Assembly (NCBI GenBank): GCA_964035795.1 | Contig: OZ038324.1 | Span: 3,349,908-3,413,907 of the forward strand | Direction: 5' to 3' | Source: Pterobdella sp. o SKG-2022 | Lineage: Eukaryota; Annelida; Clitellata; Hirudinida; Piscicolidae | DNA length: 64,000 nucleotides | Part shown: in pieces, positions 51,201-62,790 of the stretch | Layout: every line of letters starts with the position of its first letter | Position numbering within the stretch: the first letter of the stretch is position 1 | Translations under genes and position numbers: made by a program | Notes under the pieces: model-generated | Told to the model about the DNA's origin: nothing | Seen by the model: only the letters and a program-made list of their open reading frames with translations | The model's database searches: none

Positions 51201-54064
51201 GGTTTGAGATTTTTTCTGAAATTCTTCAAGCTTTGTCATGAATTGATTTTTGCATTCATGAGAAAACTTTGAAGAATTATTTAAAATTTTTTTCAAGCTG
51301 AAATCTCCCATAATGGGTTAACATCGCAGTTTTTATAAAACTTCTGATTTCGGTCATACGGATCTTTTTATCAATCCTAGATTCAATCATGCTACTTTTG
51401 ACATAATAACTTTTTATATGAATTTCTTTTATTTTTGATTTTGAATAAAATTCGTGATCACGCAAAGTAGGTCATATATTTCTCGTCTTTTTCGTTATTT
51501 TTAATTCGCATAATTTACTCGTTTTCCATATACCTCATAACACTTATAACAAGTTTTATTTTTGAAAACAAAACTTCACAAATTTAAAATAATTTCGAGA
51601 CTAATTTTTGGCTGGAACTAAAATTTCGGTGATGTACTTTAATAAAAATAACAAAACACTAATTGAGCAAACTTCGTCAAAAAATGAATTCAAATATATT
51701 ATTTTGTAACACTTATGAAGAAGCACGATTTTAAAGATTCATCAATAAAATTTTATTCACCAATACAATTCTTCAATCTCATGCAAGAGTAACTTGCTAA
51801 CTCTGAATTGAAACTAAACTTTGAAAAGTTCTTGTTTACTATTTTTTTTATTTGATCAGAAATGAATTGCGATGTTTTGAGAAATAACATTTTCATGAAA
51901 AAAGCTGAAATTTTAAGTTTTATAATATTTAAAATTAAAAAATTAAATGGGAAAATTTTTTTAAAAAGTAAATGTCTAATTATGAAAAAAACCAAAGCAT
52001 TCAAATATAACAGAAAAAAATTTAAATCCAAATTTGATCTCCAAAGTTTATTTTCAATAAAAGCATTTCAAAAAATTTTCAAACTAAAATCATAAGAAAG
52101 TACTTAGGACGAAAGTCTAAATTAACCGCAGCTCTCAATTGAGATTAAGTTGAAGTTCATCCGTTTATGATGGAGTTTAGAAATAATACTATGAAATAAT
52201 AGCTTTTTTATCAGATTTTTCAGAAATACTAAAAATTCCATCCTACACTAATAGTATTTTCATCCCAATAGCATTTATTTGGAGCTTCTTTGTTTATGAT
52301 ATAATGTTTTGGACTTAGTTGTTTCCATAAACTTTGTGCTCATCAAAACTCAATATGACAACTCGATAACATCGACATGAGAGTTGATTAAACTTTTTAA
52401 AAATTTAAATTCTTTTATATTTAAGAAAATATGCTTTTTGGAAACGTTTTGAAAATAAATGGATGGTTTTTGAAGACCAGATTCAAAAGTTAATTGAAAT
52501 TATTGAGAAACTTAGCTAGTAAGACGAGTGTAATGATGAATTTTAGTGGATAAATCGTGACAAATGAACTTGTTTCCATTCTAATTTAAATGAAAAATTT
52601 TATAATTTTCCATGTTTGAAAATTTTTTACCCCAAAACTGTTAGAAACTTTTTTGAGTGCCATTGTTTTCTGTTGTTTTTAAAATCATTGAACGTTTTGT
52701 AGAGTTTAATATATTTTCTTCGTCGTTCCGTATTTATTATTCAGTAGTAATTTAGCTTTAAAATTAATTAAATTTTTTAGTACTTTTTCAAAGCTTTCAA
52801 AAAATTTTTTAACTCGTTTTTTTTTGACAGTTATAGCACGTTTAAAAGGTATTAGTTTAAATGCCTTTGAAACGTTTAAAGAAACGATTTTAAATTAATT
52901 TATAGTTCAAAAATTTTTAATAAAGTTCAAATCAGCTTGTTCTTTTATCAAAAAAACCTGCAAAAAAAAGATGGGCTCTTTGTTCTCCCGTTTGAAATGG
53001 GCAAATGTCTAAACTGGGACGCTACCTGCACCGATATTTTTTTGCCATTCCGTTTGCTACAAGAAGTAGCCAATCTTTGCTGGGCCCTACAAGAAGCGGA
53101 TTAAATCAAAATATATAAATATCGAAGTTTTGCAGGTAGCCACATTTTGTTCCATTTGTGGTGGAGACTTTTTGGGTTATTGACTTTCATTCCTTTTCCT
53201 CTTTAACTGACTTGGGTAGGCTGTTATTCAAAACTAAAGATAAGCCCAGAGACAAAATGGTTTTTCGAAAAAGTCTCTTCGATCATTGTTCGTGGTAAGG
53301 CGCTAACGATTTGCCATGCTGTAGATCTTTAGATTCTCTTGTTTTTTTGCTTCTTTTTTGTTTGTTTTTTCTTTTTATAATTTTTCTTACCCTTTCATTT
53401 CTCTGGTATCTTTTTTTGTTCTTTCAAAAAACATTCCTTAATTTGATCGTTTTTTTATTAAATTCATGATGTTTTTAATAATTTGTTAATTTTACACTTC
53501 CTGATTGGTGAATTAGAAGAGTTTTAAAATATAAAACCCTGATATTTTTAAACTTTCTTAATTTGATTTTAATTCGATTGTACGCTTCCATACTAATTTA
53601 CAAAGTCTCCAAACTGCTAGGAGTCCTTCAATAAGACGCTTTCGAAAAGTTTCCTTTGTCAACCTATGAGTATTGAACCTCTCGATGAATTGAAAGTTTT
53701 ACTTATTAAGCTTCTCGTTTTATATTCTTATACCATCCACAATCCATTTTTGCTCTGTTCACTCATTTTCAGGAACATTTAAGATTTTCAGGTGAACTCG
53801 TAAAACTTGGAAGCTTTTATGAATATTTTTTGTTTAACAAAAAGATGTTTATTTTTGGGTATTTAATAATTTTTTTTTGATAATTAAAGTTAAAATTACG
53901 ATAAAATGTATAAGGAGAATAATGGAAAATCCAACCAAAAGGTTTTATGTTTTTCAACTTCAAAACTCTTTTTTATGGTGTTTAAACTCATCATCGCGCT
54001 AAAACCAAAAATGAGTTCTTTTTCACAAAACTCTTCATTAAGAATATAAATGTTAATTTCACAG
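48261..54064. other. intron 9 (5.8 kb)
   Basis: Largest intron in the central part of the gene. Mostly AT-rich. A GC-richer patch at 52975-53335 has an imperfect inverted pair (GCTACCTGCACCGATATTTT near 53022 against AAATATCGAAGTTTTGCAGG near 53120), which suggests an old mobile element that I could not classify. No other exon was recognised. In the family no residues are missing between exons 9 and 10. Confidence 0.55.
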
Positions 54065-54334
54065 GGGTTTTTCAAATCCTCAGTGTCAAGAAAGAAAAAA
54101 TCATCAGTGAAGAGGCGGGATAGTACCAACAAAAACAAAAACGCCAATAAGAACAACTCAAAAATCAATGAAACCCCAAGCCACTTCAAATGTTTTCTTC
54201 TCAAACCTCTTCCATCCCCAAAATCTACACCCCTTCTAGTCTTTGTGAACCCAAAAAGTGGAGGAAACCAGGGATCAAAACTGCTGCAAAAGTTCTATTG
54301 GTACTTGAACCCCAGACAAGTGTTTGACCTCTCT
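54065..54334 (+). CDS. DGKZ/DGKI-like: DGK exon 10: MARCKS-like basic segment and start of catalytic domain
   Basis: 270 nt from TTAATTTCACAG|GGG to CCTCTCT|GTAGTG, phase 0 at both ends (90 codons). It begins [18 protein letters not shown], the counterpart of the basic, phosphorylatable MARCKS-like segment that in mammalian DGK-zeta acts in nuclear localisation and PKC control. An Asn/Lys-rich stretch follows, apparently specific to this species. The DAGK domain then starts with [18 protein letters not shown] (the glycine-rich ATP-contacting NPKSGG) and continues to [11 protein letters not shown], nearly identical to vertebrate type IV enzymes. The donor is not strong, and the phase does not fit the next exon directly. 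Confidence 0.93.
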
Positions 54335-55319
54335 GTAGTGAAGCCTATCGCTGCGTTAGTTCAAATTTTGTTGGTATATTTGACCACGTTGATATGGTAG
54401 TATAAGAACTTAAATGTTTATTTGATAATAATAACAAAAATTGTTCTAAATTTAGAGATTTTTTCATTATATATCATTAATTAATTGTTTTTCTTTTAAT
54501 CAAAATATTTCCAAAATTTCTAGTTTCCATGTGTTTTTAATAGAAAATCTGAGCCAAAACGTTAAATAATGGAGGTTGTGTAAATTACTCGCCATTTCTG
54601 TCTGATAAAATCATTTAGAAAATTTTATGTTTTTGTTGTATAGTGAGAGTGAAATATTGTATGTAATCAAAGGTTTAGACATCTTCCGATGTAATTCTCG
54701 ACGTTTTAAGGATGGTGAAGATAACGAACAAAAATAACTACGAGAATTTTTCAAAACTATTTTGCTTCTCAAATCTTTTTCTAATTTTTTGAGTAATAAA
54801 AGAATTTTTTCAACTTCCAAAAGCCTTTTAGATTTCATAAACTTTTAAAAATTACTTTTTGAAGTATCTTCGCGGTATGATTTACGGTCAAGCGCTTGAT
54901 GAAGTAAATTAAAGTTGAGCTCCTTTCTCAATTTTATTTTGAAGTTTATATTTAGCTTATTTTTTTAAACTCGCTTTTGATTTTTTTATGAAAAATAATT
55001 TGATTTTATATTGACTTTAGTAGAGTTTAAGTGTTGACTTGAAAAGTTTCAAAAAAAAGTTTTAGTAGCGTTTAAAACAAATGTCTTCAAATCTTAATCA
55101 AATAAACCTTTTGAAAGCAATTCAGCTTTAAGTTGAAAGCAGTTAAATAACATTCCAAATCACCTATAATCTCACATGCACTTATCCTGGAATCTACTCA
55201 CACTTTCCAATTGCTTAAAGCTTCTTGAAACCATGCCACAGCAACAACCCTGAAACCACCCAAGACCATCAACCTCAAACCCATCCAGTACAAACTCCAC
55301 TTGACAACAACCAACTCAG
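54335..55319. other. intron 10, may hide a microexon
   Basis: Family proteins have about seven residues (of the type QGGPKEA) between FDLS and LEL. They are absent from both flanking exons, and the two flanking phases (0 and 2) are incompatible. I searched the interval for a roughly 20-nt exon and found no convincing one. The last 90 bp (55235-55319) are C/A-rich and in frame with exon 11, so an upstream extension of exon 11 is the alternative. Confidence 0.5.
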
Positions 55320-55494
55320 ATTGGAGCTTTTCCAGAAGGTGTGCAACATGAAGTTGTTGGTATGTGGGGGTGATGGCACGGTGGGGTGGATATTAGAAGC
55401 ATTGGACCAGCTCTCCCTCACTGACAAGCTTCCTATGGGTATCATCCCTCTGGGCACAGGCAATGACATGGCTCGAACGTTGAACTGGGGCGGG
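55320..55494 (+). CDS. DGKZ/DGKI-like: DGK exon 11: catalytic core with GGDGT
   Basis: Ends at GGGGCGGG|GTTGGA in phase 0. The start was placed at CAACTCAG|A (phase 2 entry). It reads [20 protein letters not shown], then [11 protein letters not shown], then [25 protein letters not shown] is the diagnostic DAGK nucleotide-binding and catalytic motif, and PLGTGNDxAR is the second conserved block. Both are intact, so the enzyme should be active. The frame is open upstream to 55225 with a Pro/Gln/Asn-rich C/A-biased stretch; I read this as intronic because other acceptors in this gene are preceded by the same kind of sequence. Confidence 0.95.
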
Positions 55495-56744
55495 GTTGGA
55501 AAAGTTTTTAATTATTTTGTTTTTGATGATATTAATTTTTTTATGTTTTTTGTGTACGTTTTGTCGAGTTTTCAAATTTAGTTACATGTTTTCTATTGTC
55601 TTTTTTAGGTTGCTACAGTGTTTTTCACTTTTTTTTCACACTATATACATTTTCCATCTTTTGTTCACTTTTTTTCTCATACGAAAAAGCTAGATATTTT
55701 TTTTAATTCAATAAAAACTTAAGATATTTAAAAAGCAAATACAATGCAAAACTATATGAATTGAGCTTAAACATATTTTTTGAATTAGATTTAAATTGAA
55801 TTAAAATTAACTCTAACATTAAAAAAATCAAAAAAAAAACTAAGTTGAAATAAATTCAATTCACCTTCATTGAAGGCTGATTAAATAATTGAAAAATCGA
55901 CGATTAAAAACGAAAAAAAACTGATAAAAAACATAAACCTACCAAAAATGGGAAATGTAGGAGCGTACGTTGCTATTTCGTTAATGGTTTTTGAAATTTT
56001 TTCACACCAAACTAGCATCTCTTTTTTTGAATCACCTATTTAAAATAATTTCATATTTTTTGAATATGCTCCAAAAACCCGAAGTAAATGAAAATATTTT
56101 TTGAAGGCTTGATCTTTTGTTCCCTGTCATATTAATTTTTGTCATTTGAAGTCTATAAGGTGACAGCTTTTATTTAGTCAATTATGAAGCACGACACAAA
56201 TAAAAAAATTGATACAAAAACTAAGTTGTTTTTGGGCAGAACACTCATTGTTAAAGACTCTCTCTAGTTCCTTTAAGTTCTGCTGGCGAAAAGTTCCGTT
56301 GTTGAGTGGAATTTAGTGTTTGTGTCTAGGTCGCTTATGGGTCTTTTAGACTTTTTCTATTTTTTTTTCAAATTTTTTCATCTTTCTGTTTCATTTGTCA
56401 TTCTTTTATGATTATTGATTTTCAAAGTTTATTTATTTTATATACTGCAGTTAGTCCAAATATTTTTTGCAATAAAAATAATTTTGAATTTATTATCGTT
56501 ATTTATGAATTATACATAAACCACTATTGTTCTTAAATGTTGAACTTTTCAAAATGTTTAATTTTATTTTTTCCATTTGGAAGCAAAACATCCATACATC
56601 GTATACTCGAACATCACAACAAAGCCCACTTGAAACCTACCAAATTCTCTATTATGATGCAAAATACTAAAAAAAGATAAAAAACTTTTATTCAACAAGA
56701 CTGCGTGGGAAAGTTCATTTCGAAGATAATTTTCCAATTTTTTT
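55495..56744. other. intron 11, first part
   Basis: T-rich just after the donor, then AT-rich with no recognised element. Confidence 0.5.
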
Positions 56745-56990
56745 ACGTCTGTGAGGCAGGTGCGGTAAACTGCAGAAAATGCACTCTAAGGAGCTGGTGT
56801 GGTGTATTCTTTTTGAACCTGCCAGTAGTCAGCTGAACAGAGTTTCTTCAAAATTCTTTTCTGTCGAAAGCTTTCATTGCATTTTTCCGCAGTTAATTCA
56901 ATTGATAATATCCATTTTTAACCGTTTGATCGCCATTGCTTTTTTGAATCCAAATATCGAATGAAACTTGATGTTTTGAAACTTTAAAGA
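56745..56990 (+). repeat. intronic repeat, copy A of a diverged pair
   Basis: This segment (GGTGCGGTAAACTGCAGAAA ... GCTGGTGTGGTGTATTCTTT ... TTTTAACCGTTTGATCGCCA ... GAATCCAAAT) aligns along its length with 57385-57640, roughly two-thirds identical by eye. Neither copy codes for a recognisable protein. They look like two members of one old repeat family, or a local duplication. Confidence 0.7.
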
Positions 56991-57241
56991 CACTAATTGC
57001 TGATTTTTTGTTTCAAATAGTTTCCACACAAATTGATTATTTTTAAAACTTTAGCTTGTTTGGAGTTTTTTTTTTCGCATTTTTGCAGCTTTGTAGAGCC
57101 AATTTTTATTAAAAAAAAAACAATTTTTTACTCGTAAAAATAATATTTTCAAAAATTTCAAACTGATTGTCAACAAACAAATGCAACTTAAATCTAGTAA
57201 ATGATTAGAATTTGACGGATCTCATTTAACTCGTGCCTACG

Positions 57242-57364
<123 letters not shown>

Positions 57365-57384
57365 TCCTTCCTTTTGTGCATTTA

Positions 57385-57640
57385 TCCACCATAGGCGGGT
57401 GCAGTAAACTGCAGAGCAGTTTATCTATGGATCTGGTGTGGTGTTCTTATTTTGATTTGCCAGTGATCAGCTAGGCGAAGTTTTCTTGAAATCTTTATGT
57501 AGGCTTTTTGTTGATGGCTTTTGTTGAAATTTTGAAGTTTTCTCTCCGCAGCCAATTAAAATTAATACTTTTCACTTTTAACCGCTCGACCGCCAATTTT
57601 GTTTACATCCAAATTTAGCATTAAGACTTGATTTCTCCAA
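57385..57640 (+). repeat. intronic repeat, copy B of a diverged pair
   Basis: GGGTGCAGTAAACTGCAGAG ... ATCTGGTGTGGTGTTCTTAT ... TCTCCGCAGCCAATTAA ... TTTTAACCGCTCGACCGCCA ... CATCCAAATT follows copy A block by block, 640 bp downstream. Both copies contain a TTTNNCCGCAG string that imitates a splice acceptor. Confidence 0.7.
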
Positions 57641-57911
57641 ATTTTGAATACTTTTTTATTGTTTTATTTATGCATTAAATAATTATATCACTAATTAAAA
57701 TTTTTTAAGTTATTTCGGTGTGATACGAGACTATTTTGAACTTTTGTACTTATCCAACATGAGATTTTTCGAAATAAATTATTATCAACTGTTTATATTA
57801 ATTATTTTAAACCATTTTCCAATTACAAAATTCAACTTTAAACTTGTGAAAACTTTAAAGTTTAACGGAGGCCATTTCACCTCATGCCTACACACACACA
57901 CACATACACAG

Positions 57912-57982
57912 GGGTACACAGACGAGCATGTAAGTAAAATCTTGTGTAATGTGGAAGAAGCCACTATAGTGAACGTAGACAG
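57912..57982 (+). CDS. DGKZ/DGKI-like: DGK exon 12: end of nucleotide-binding region
   Basis: 71 nt from CACATACACAG|GGG to GTAGACAG|GTTGAG, entering in phase 0 and leaving in phase 2. It codes GYTDEHVSKILCNVEEATIV then NVD plus two bases of Arg. The family form is GYTDEPVSKILxxVEExxxVxLDRW. NWGG-GYTDE is formed exactly at the exon 11/12 junction. A short CA run (57891-57909) forms the pre-acceptor sequence here too. Confidence 0.95.
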
Positions 57983-59955
57983 GTTGAGTTTCGATTTTTT
58001 TATTATCATTATAATAATACTAATTATGCTTTCATCATTATCATTATTTTGCTTATTATTTTTATTAATAATTATTTTCTAATAATTCAAAAAATTTTAA
58101 ACTACTTTTAAGATCGTTAATAACAAATTACTTTTATTTATTCTCAATTTTACTTTCAAGTTTGTGCTATTCATTTGAAAATTAAAACAATATATATTGA
58201 AGGCATATTAAGCAATGAATCAATCCGAACATAATAGCTAAATGCCATTACAAGCATATTACATAAATTCCTTTAAAATTGTTTGAATAAATGATGAATT
58301 GGAAATAAACGGTTTTTTTTTATAATGATTTTTCAAATAAATTAATTAATCGAAATCTTTTCAGTTTTTACTCTATCATCAACTAAATAACTATTCTAAA
58401 CTAAAAAAACTAAATAAATGAATAATTTTCTATTATTTCAAACAATTTACTCATCATTTCGTTTTAACTGAAGTTTAATATTTAAACTGTTCTGATCAAA
58501 ACGTAAACCATGTATCTTCACTTCCATATGATGGCTGCAGGCTCAAATACAAGCAATATTTAGTCGGCGCTAGAATTTCATGAAAATATAGCTTAAAACC
58601 GATTGTATGACCTTTAATGACTAGCTCTGCTCTGCTCAAAACACACTTTCTTACTGATCACATGTGTCATTCTCACATTTCTCTTTACTTTTTGTGAGGC
58701 GGTTGTGAGCTGTCATTGTTAATGTGACATTGTTCATGCCTCTTCAAAGCTGCTTTGGTTAATCTCCACACTGGATTTTTAATATAAAATCCTTTTTTGA
58801 AAAACAATATTAAAGTTTTTTAGGAGTATTTTATAAAATTCAAAAACTAGAAAAAATTGAGGTTATTGACTACACGTTGAAAAGTATAGTTGTAACCTTT
58901 TGAAAGGATTTGTGAGTAATAATGAACAGTTGGCAATTGAGGCTGATTCATTTGAAGTGTTGATAGAAATTAATAATTAATGAACACAGAGTGCCGAAAA
59001 ACAAAAGCAAGTCAAAAGGAATAGCTAAATAGTATGTCGATTGTATTCTATAAGTTTGAATCAAACTGAATCCAATGGCGAAGCAAAGTATGAGCATATT
59101 TCAATCAAAAATACATGTATAGATGGAAGAGACTAATGCCTCCGGGTCTAGAGGCTCCATGGGAGGCATAAATTGGGTACTCTTAAGTTTCTGTTATATG
59201 TCTTCATTGCATGTTGGAATTTTAATAAAAATAAAATTTAAATTGGAAAAAAGATAAAAGTTAAAACAAAATGAAAATCCCTGAAAAGAAAAATTGAACA
59301 AAAAATGAAACTAAATAAAATAAAAATTAAATAAATAAAAATTAAGTAAAAATCGAACAAAATTGATTTATACCCTATAAACCAATCGTTAGACAAATTT
59401 CTTGGAAGCCTTACGTTGAATTTTCTTTTAAAAAATCTCGTTAAAAGCTAACAAGAACTTTTTCAAACTGAAAAAATAGACTAAATCTTTTTAAAAATGT
59501 TTTTGAATAAAAAATAATAAAAAAAAAGGTATGGTTTTATGGTGTGAGCCGCTTTTAAACACCTTATGTTAGTGGGACTGCAGGTGGGAAGAATATTACC
59601 GCTTTATTTACCTCCGCAGAGATTAATATTCGTCGTTTTAGTGTTGTGTGCAAGTAATTGTGGCAATGTGGAGAATAATGAAAAAGAAACTAAGAACTTA
59701 AAAATGATGGTGATGAATAACAATTACGAAAAAATGATTAAGATTGAGATAATATTAGTATCAATAGCTAAAAACAGTAAAACCTGATGGAATAATCTCG
59801 CATCATTACCATCGTTACTATCAGCATTACCCTCATATATCGCTTTCTTTCTTTCTCCCATATTTCTTCATGTTTCTTCATTCTCATCACCACACTCAGC
59901 AACTCAATCTCCACTACCAGCATCCTCATTATCACTCGAATTATCACTACCACAG
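57983..59955. other. intron 12
   Basis: AT-rich. The 150 bp before exon 13 (59800-59955) are C/A/T-rich and nearly free of G, with repeated ATCATTAC/ATCACTACC-like words. No other element recognised. Confidence 0.55.
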
Positions 59956-60164
59956 ATGGAGCATAAGAGCTGAGCCACTTCCAGCATCTCCATCAAAATC
60001 AACCAAAACAACATCTAAACAACCCACCAACCCGACGGACACTTCTGCATCTTCAGAAGATTTAAATACTTCCGGTGTTACATCACTTCCAGTTAGTGCC
60101 ATGAATAATTACTTCAGCATTGGATCCGACGCACATGTTTCTTTGGAGTTCCACGAGTCACGAG
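59956..60164 (+). CDS. DGKZ/DGKI-like: DGK exon 13: catalytic-to-accessory linker and start of accessory domain
   Basis: 209 nt from CTACCACAG|A to AGTCACGAG|GTGTGT, entering in phase 2 and leaving in phase 1. It begins WSIRAEPLPA (family WxLHxEPxP). A roughly 30-residue Ser/Thr/Pro-rich insertion follows (SPSKSTKTTSKQPTNPTDTS and SASSEDLN). It then ends SAMNNYFSIGSDAHVSLEFH-ESR, the strongly conserved opening of the accessory domain (family [22 protein letters not shown]). The insertion, rich in possible phosphorylation sites, replaces a shorter acidic linker in vertebrates. Confidence 0.95.
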
Positions 60165-60215
60165 GTGTGTGTGCTTGTTGTGTGGCTGCCTTGGGTTTTT
60201 ATTATATGGTTTTAT

Positions 60216-60380
60216 GTCGGCCCCTATAGCTCAATGGTTGAGCATTTAACTAATTATCTAAAATTACTGGGTTCGATCCCGTGTGGGCCGACAATTAGCA
60301 CCTGTTCCACAGTGTGTTTTCGCTACATTAAATTTGTAGCAAGTGCTTTGAACTACAATAAATGCCACATTACATTATTA
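60216..60380 (+). mobile_element. tRNA-derived SINE 51 bp downstream of exon 13
   Basis: GTCGGCCCCTATAGCTCAAT, anticodon loop CTAATTA, GGGTTCGATCCCGTGTGGGC, AATTAGCACCTGTTCCACAG, a shortened AAGTGCTTTGAACTACAATA tail and CCACATTACATTATTATTG. It is close in sequence to the 32-kb and 61.9-kb copies and sits in sense orientation right behind a DGK splice donor. Confidence 0.92.
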
Positions 60381-60949
60381 TTGTTTAGTTTGTTATTAGC
60401 TTGAGTTGTTATAATTTGTCTTGTGTTATATGCTTTCATTGTTGCTATGTGTTTGTTCTGTTGATTTGGTTTTGTTATGCTTGTTGTTTCTGTAATGCGT
60501 CGCCACATGTTCTCTTTTAAAGACGTTGTACGTGTGCAGTCAGGGATTGTTGTGTGGTGATCGGTAGTTGCTAAGTGTGTTCTTTCATGTGTGAGTGTTT
60601 TTGTGTGGCTTATGTGGAAATTGGGCTTCTGTGATACTTTTTTTTAAATGCACGATTTTGTATGAGTTTTGTGAGTATTTATAATTTTGAAGAATTTTCA
60701 GTTGAATGAAATAATAAATAATTAGTTCAAATCTAAGCAATTTGAATTAACTCTGTAAAAAATATTTGTGTGTTTGTGAATATTCTGTTCCGTGCTGTGA
60801 TCAACTTGTGGGGCTGGAAGATTTTTTGTTAATTATATTTTTTCATTATCATTATTTATTGCACGCAATTTACAAGCAAATTTTCTTCAGAAATACTCAA
60901 AAGTTTGTGAGAAATTATGAATGAGGTATAGGGGAGTTTAAAAGTTTGC
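60381..60949. other. intron 13, T/G-rich part
   Basis: About 250 bp of T/G-rich sequence (many TTGTTG, TGTGTT words) follow the SINE, then AT-rich sequence. No gene recognised. Confidence 0.55.
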
Positions 60950-62790
60950 GGAAATTTTCGAGAGGTGATAAGCCCATGTTAAGCTGGAAAAAGTACCACA
61001 GATGAGTGACACGATGAAAAAAATGTTGATGAAGTCGGAAACCAAATTTCAAAGACCAGCATGGTTGATGGATGTGCCTAATAGATAAAAGTCAAAAAGA
61101 TAAGCAGGTTGTTTAAGCTTGAGAATGTGAGCAGTCAAAAAAAATTATAGTCGTATCTTTGGGAACTAGTAGCTGATGCAAACGATCAAGACAGCCACTA
61201 AAAGAACTATACTAATCAGCTCGAAAAATCGTTTTGGTCACATGGTTTTGGAGAGGTTGAAGTTTGAGCAAAAAAAAGTTTGACTGCTTGCATAAAAAAG
61301 AATTGCAATGAAACAATTTGAAAAAAACTAGTGAGCTAGTGAAAGCATTAGCTGTGTAAAGAGGTAAGAATTCACGTATTTGCTCTATAGCTTGGATGTA
61401 GAAATTGAAACAATGGATTATTTGAAAAACAAAGTAGGTGAAGTTTAAAGCTTAGTCAAAGATTACACATAAGAATTTGAGTTTAGAAGATAAAGGAAAT
61501 GCAGTGCCGTAAGAATTAGTCCATATTGTATTTTGGTAGAAGAAAAGGGCCGCCGACAAACATCACCTTGCTTATAGTAGGACATAGTTTCAGTTGACTG
61601 AGATGATTTTATGAAAAAAGGCGTTGGGGTCTAAGTAAGAGGCTTCAGTGAAAAGGGTAATGTCATCAATAAACTGTCAAAATAGCAAGTCTTGTTCCTC
61701 AATAACGCTACACACAGATGATCCATGAAAAAACAGCTTGTCCTTAAACGGAGCCCAACGGCATGTCTGAGTTGAATGATATAAGAGAAAAGAAATTGTT
61801 CATTTCAATAAAGTGAGTACCTTGAGAAATTTAAGAGCGAAACCAAGAAAGAGCAAGATCAGAAATATTGAAGTGTTGTCGGCCCGTATAGCTCAGAGGT
61901 AGAGCATCAGACTAATTATCCAAAGTTATTGGGTTCGATCCTGCGTGAGCTGACAATTAGCACTTGTTATACAGTGTGTTTTCGCTACATTAAATTTATA
62001 GCAAGCGCTTTGATCTATAAGAAAAGCGTTTTATGAATACTCCATTAAATTAAATTATTCGAAACGTCAATGAGGCTATTAAGGTCGAAGGTGTCGAAAG
62101 CAGCAGAAAAGTCTAATGAAACTAAAAACAGATGCATATAAAGTGGCGCAGATGTTGCGAAGACTGTCAGTCATGCGTAGGAGGGCGGTTTCTGTTGAGT
62201 GGTGCTGGAGAGAGGCTGATTAGAAAAACTTAAATTAAGAAATCAAGAAACGTGAAAAATTAGTTTGGATAAAACAATTTTTTCGATAATTTTTGAAAGG
62301 GTGTTCGAGGTAGAATAAGAGGGGAAGTTTGAAGAAATTGTAGGGTCCAAGCTGCTTTTTTGAAACAAAGGGAGAGCTGTTTTAAAAAATACAGGAAATA
62401 ATGCTTATAAAAAAATAAACAAATTGTAAAATTTGAAAATTATTGAAGCAAGGATTGGAAAAAATGTTCCAAAGTGAATGTGGAAATAGTCTAGTGGAAA
62501 GAATTTGTTGATTAGACAGGGTATGAGCCTCCTCACTTCTTGAACAAAAATAAAAATATGAGAGTTGTGTTTGATTGTTTGGTAGAACAGAAGATTGCAG
62601 CATGGAATAAACGTTGATAAAGATTTGATGATAAGATCAATTTTCTCTTTGAAACTCTACTGAAGGTCTTCACAAGATTGACAGTTTCTGAGAAACTGCG
62701 TGGCAGAGAAGGAGGAGATCTATGTAAGATGGAGATTGCAGATTTCCAAAATTTTGATAAATTCATTGATGAATTTATTTGTTGCGTTTT
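60950..62790 (-). pseudogene. decayed CR1/L2-like LINE, interrupted by a SINE
   Basis: On the minus strand, from high to low coordinates, I read FWKSAISILHRSPPSLPRSF near 62750 (pre-RT linker typical of L2/CR1). Near 62190 comes HHSTETALLRMTDSLRNI, and near 62110 LDFSAAFDTFDLNSLIDVS (RT block with the first catalytic Asp). After the SINE come ISDLALSWFRS and then FIDDITLF near 61670, in place of the usual FADDTQLY. Stops and frameshifts are frequent. The order of blocks is right for one element cut by the SINE at 61878-62055. It is antisense to the DGK gene. Confidence 0.75.
61878..62055 (+). mobile_element. tRNA-derived SINE nested in the LINE
   Basis: GTCGGCCCGTATAGCTCAGA head, GGGTTCGATCCTGCGTGAGC box B, AATTAGCACTTGTTATACAG body, paired AAGCGCTTTGATCTATAAGA and AAAGCGTTTTATGAATACTC, tail ATTAAATTAAATTATT. 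The LINE coding order continues on both sides (NISDLALSWF to the left, NSLIDVS to the right on the minus strand), so the SINE inserted after the LINE. Confidence 0.92.

Noticed and set aside
55225..55319. Upstream extension of DGK exon 11 as coding sequence (Pro/Gln/Asn-rich)
   Set aside because: It is in frame, but its C/A bias matches the pre-acceptor sequence of other exons and the peptide has no family counterpart. Kept only as an alternative in the junction finding.
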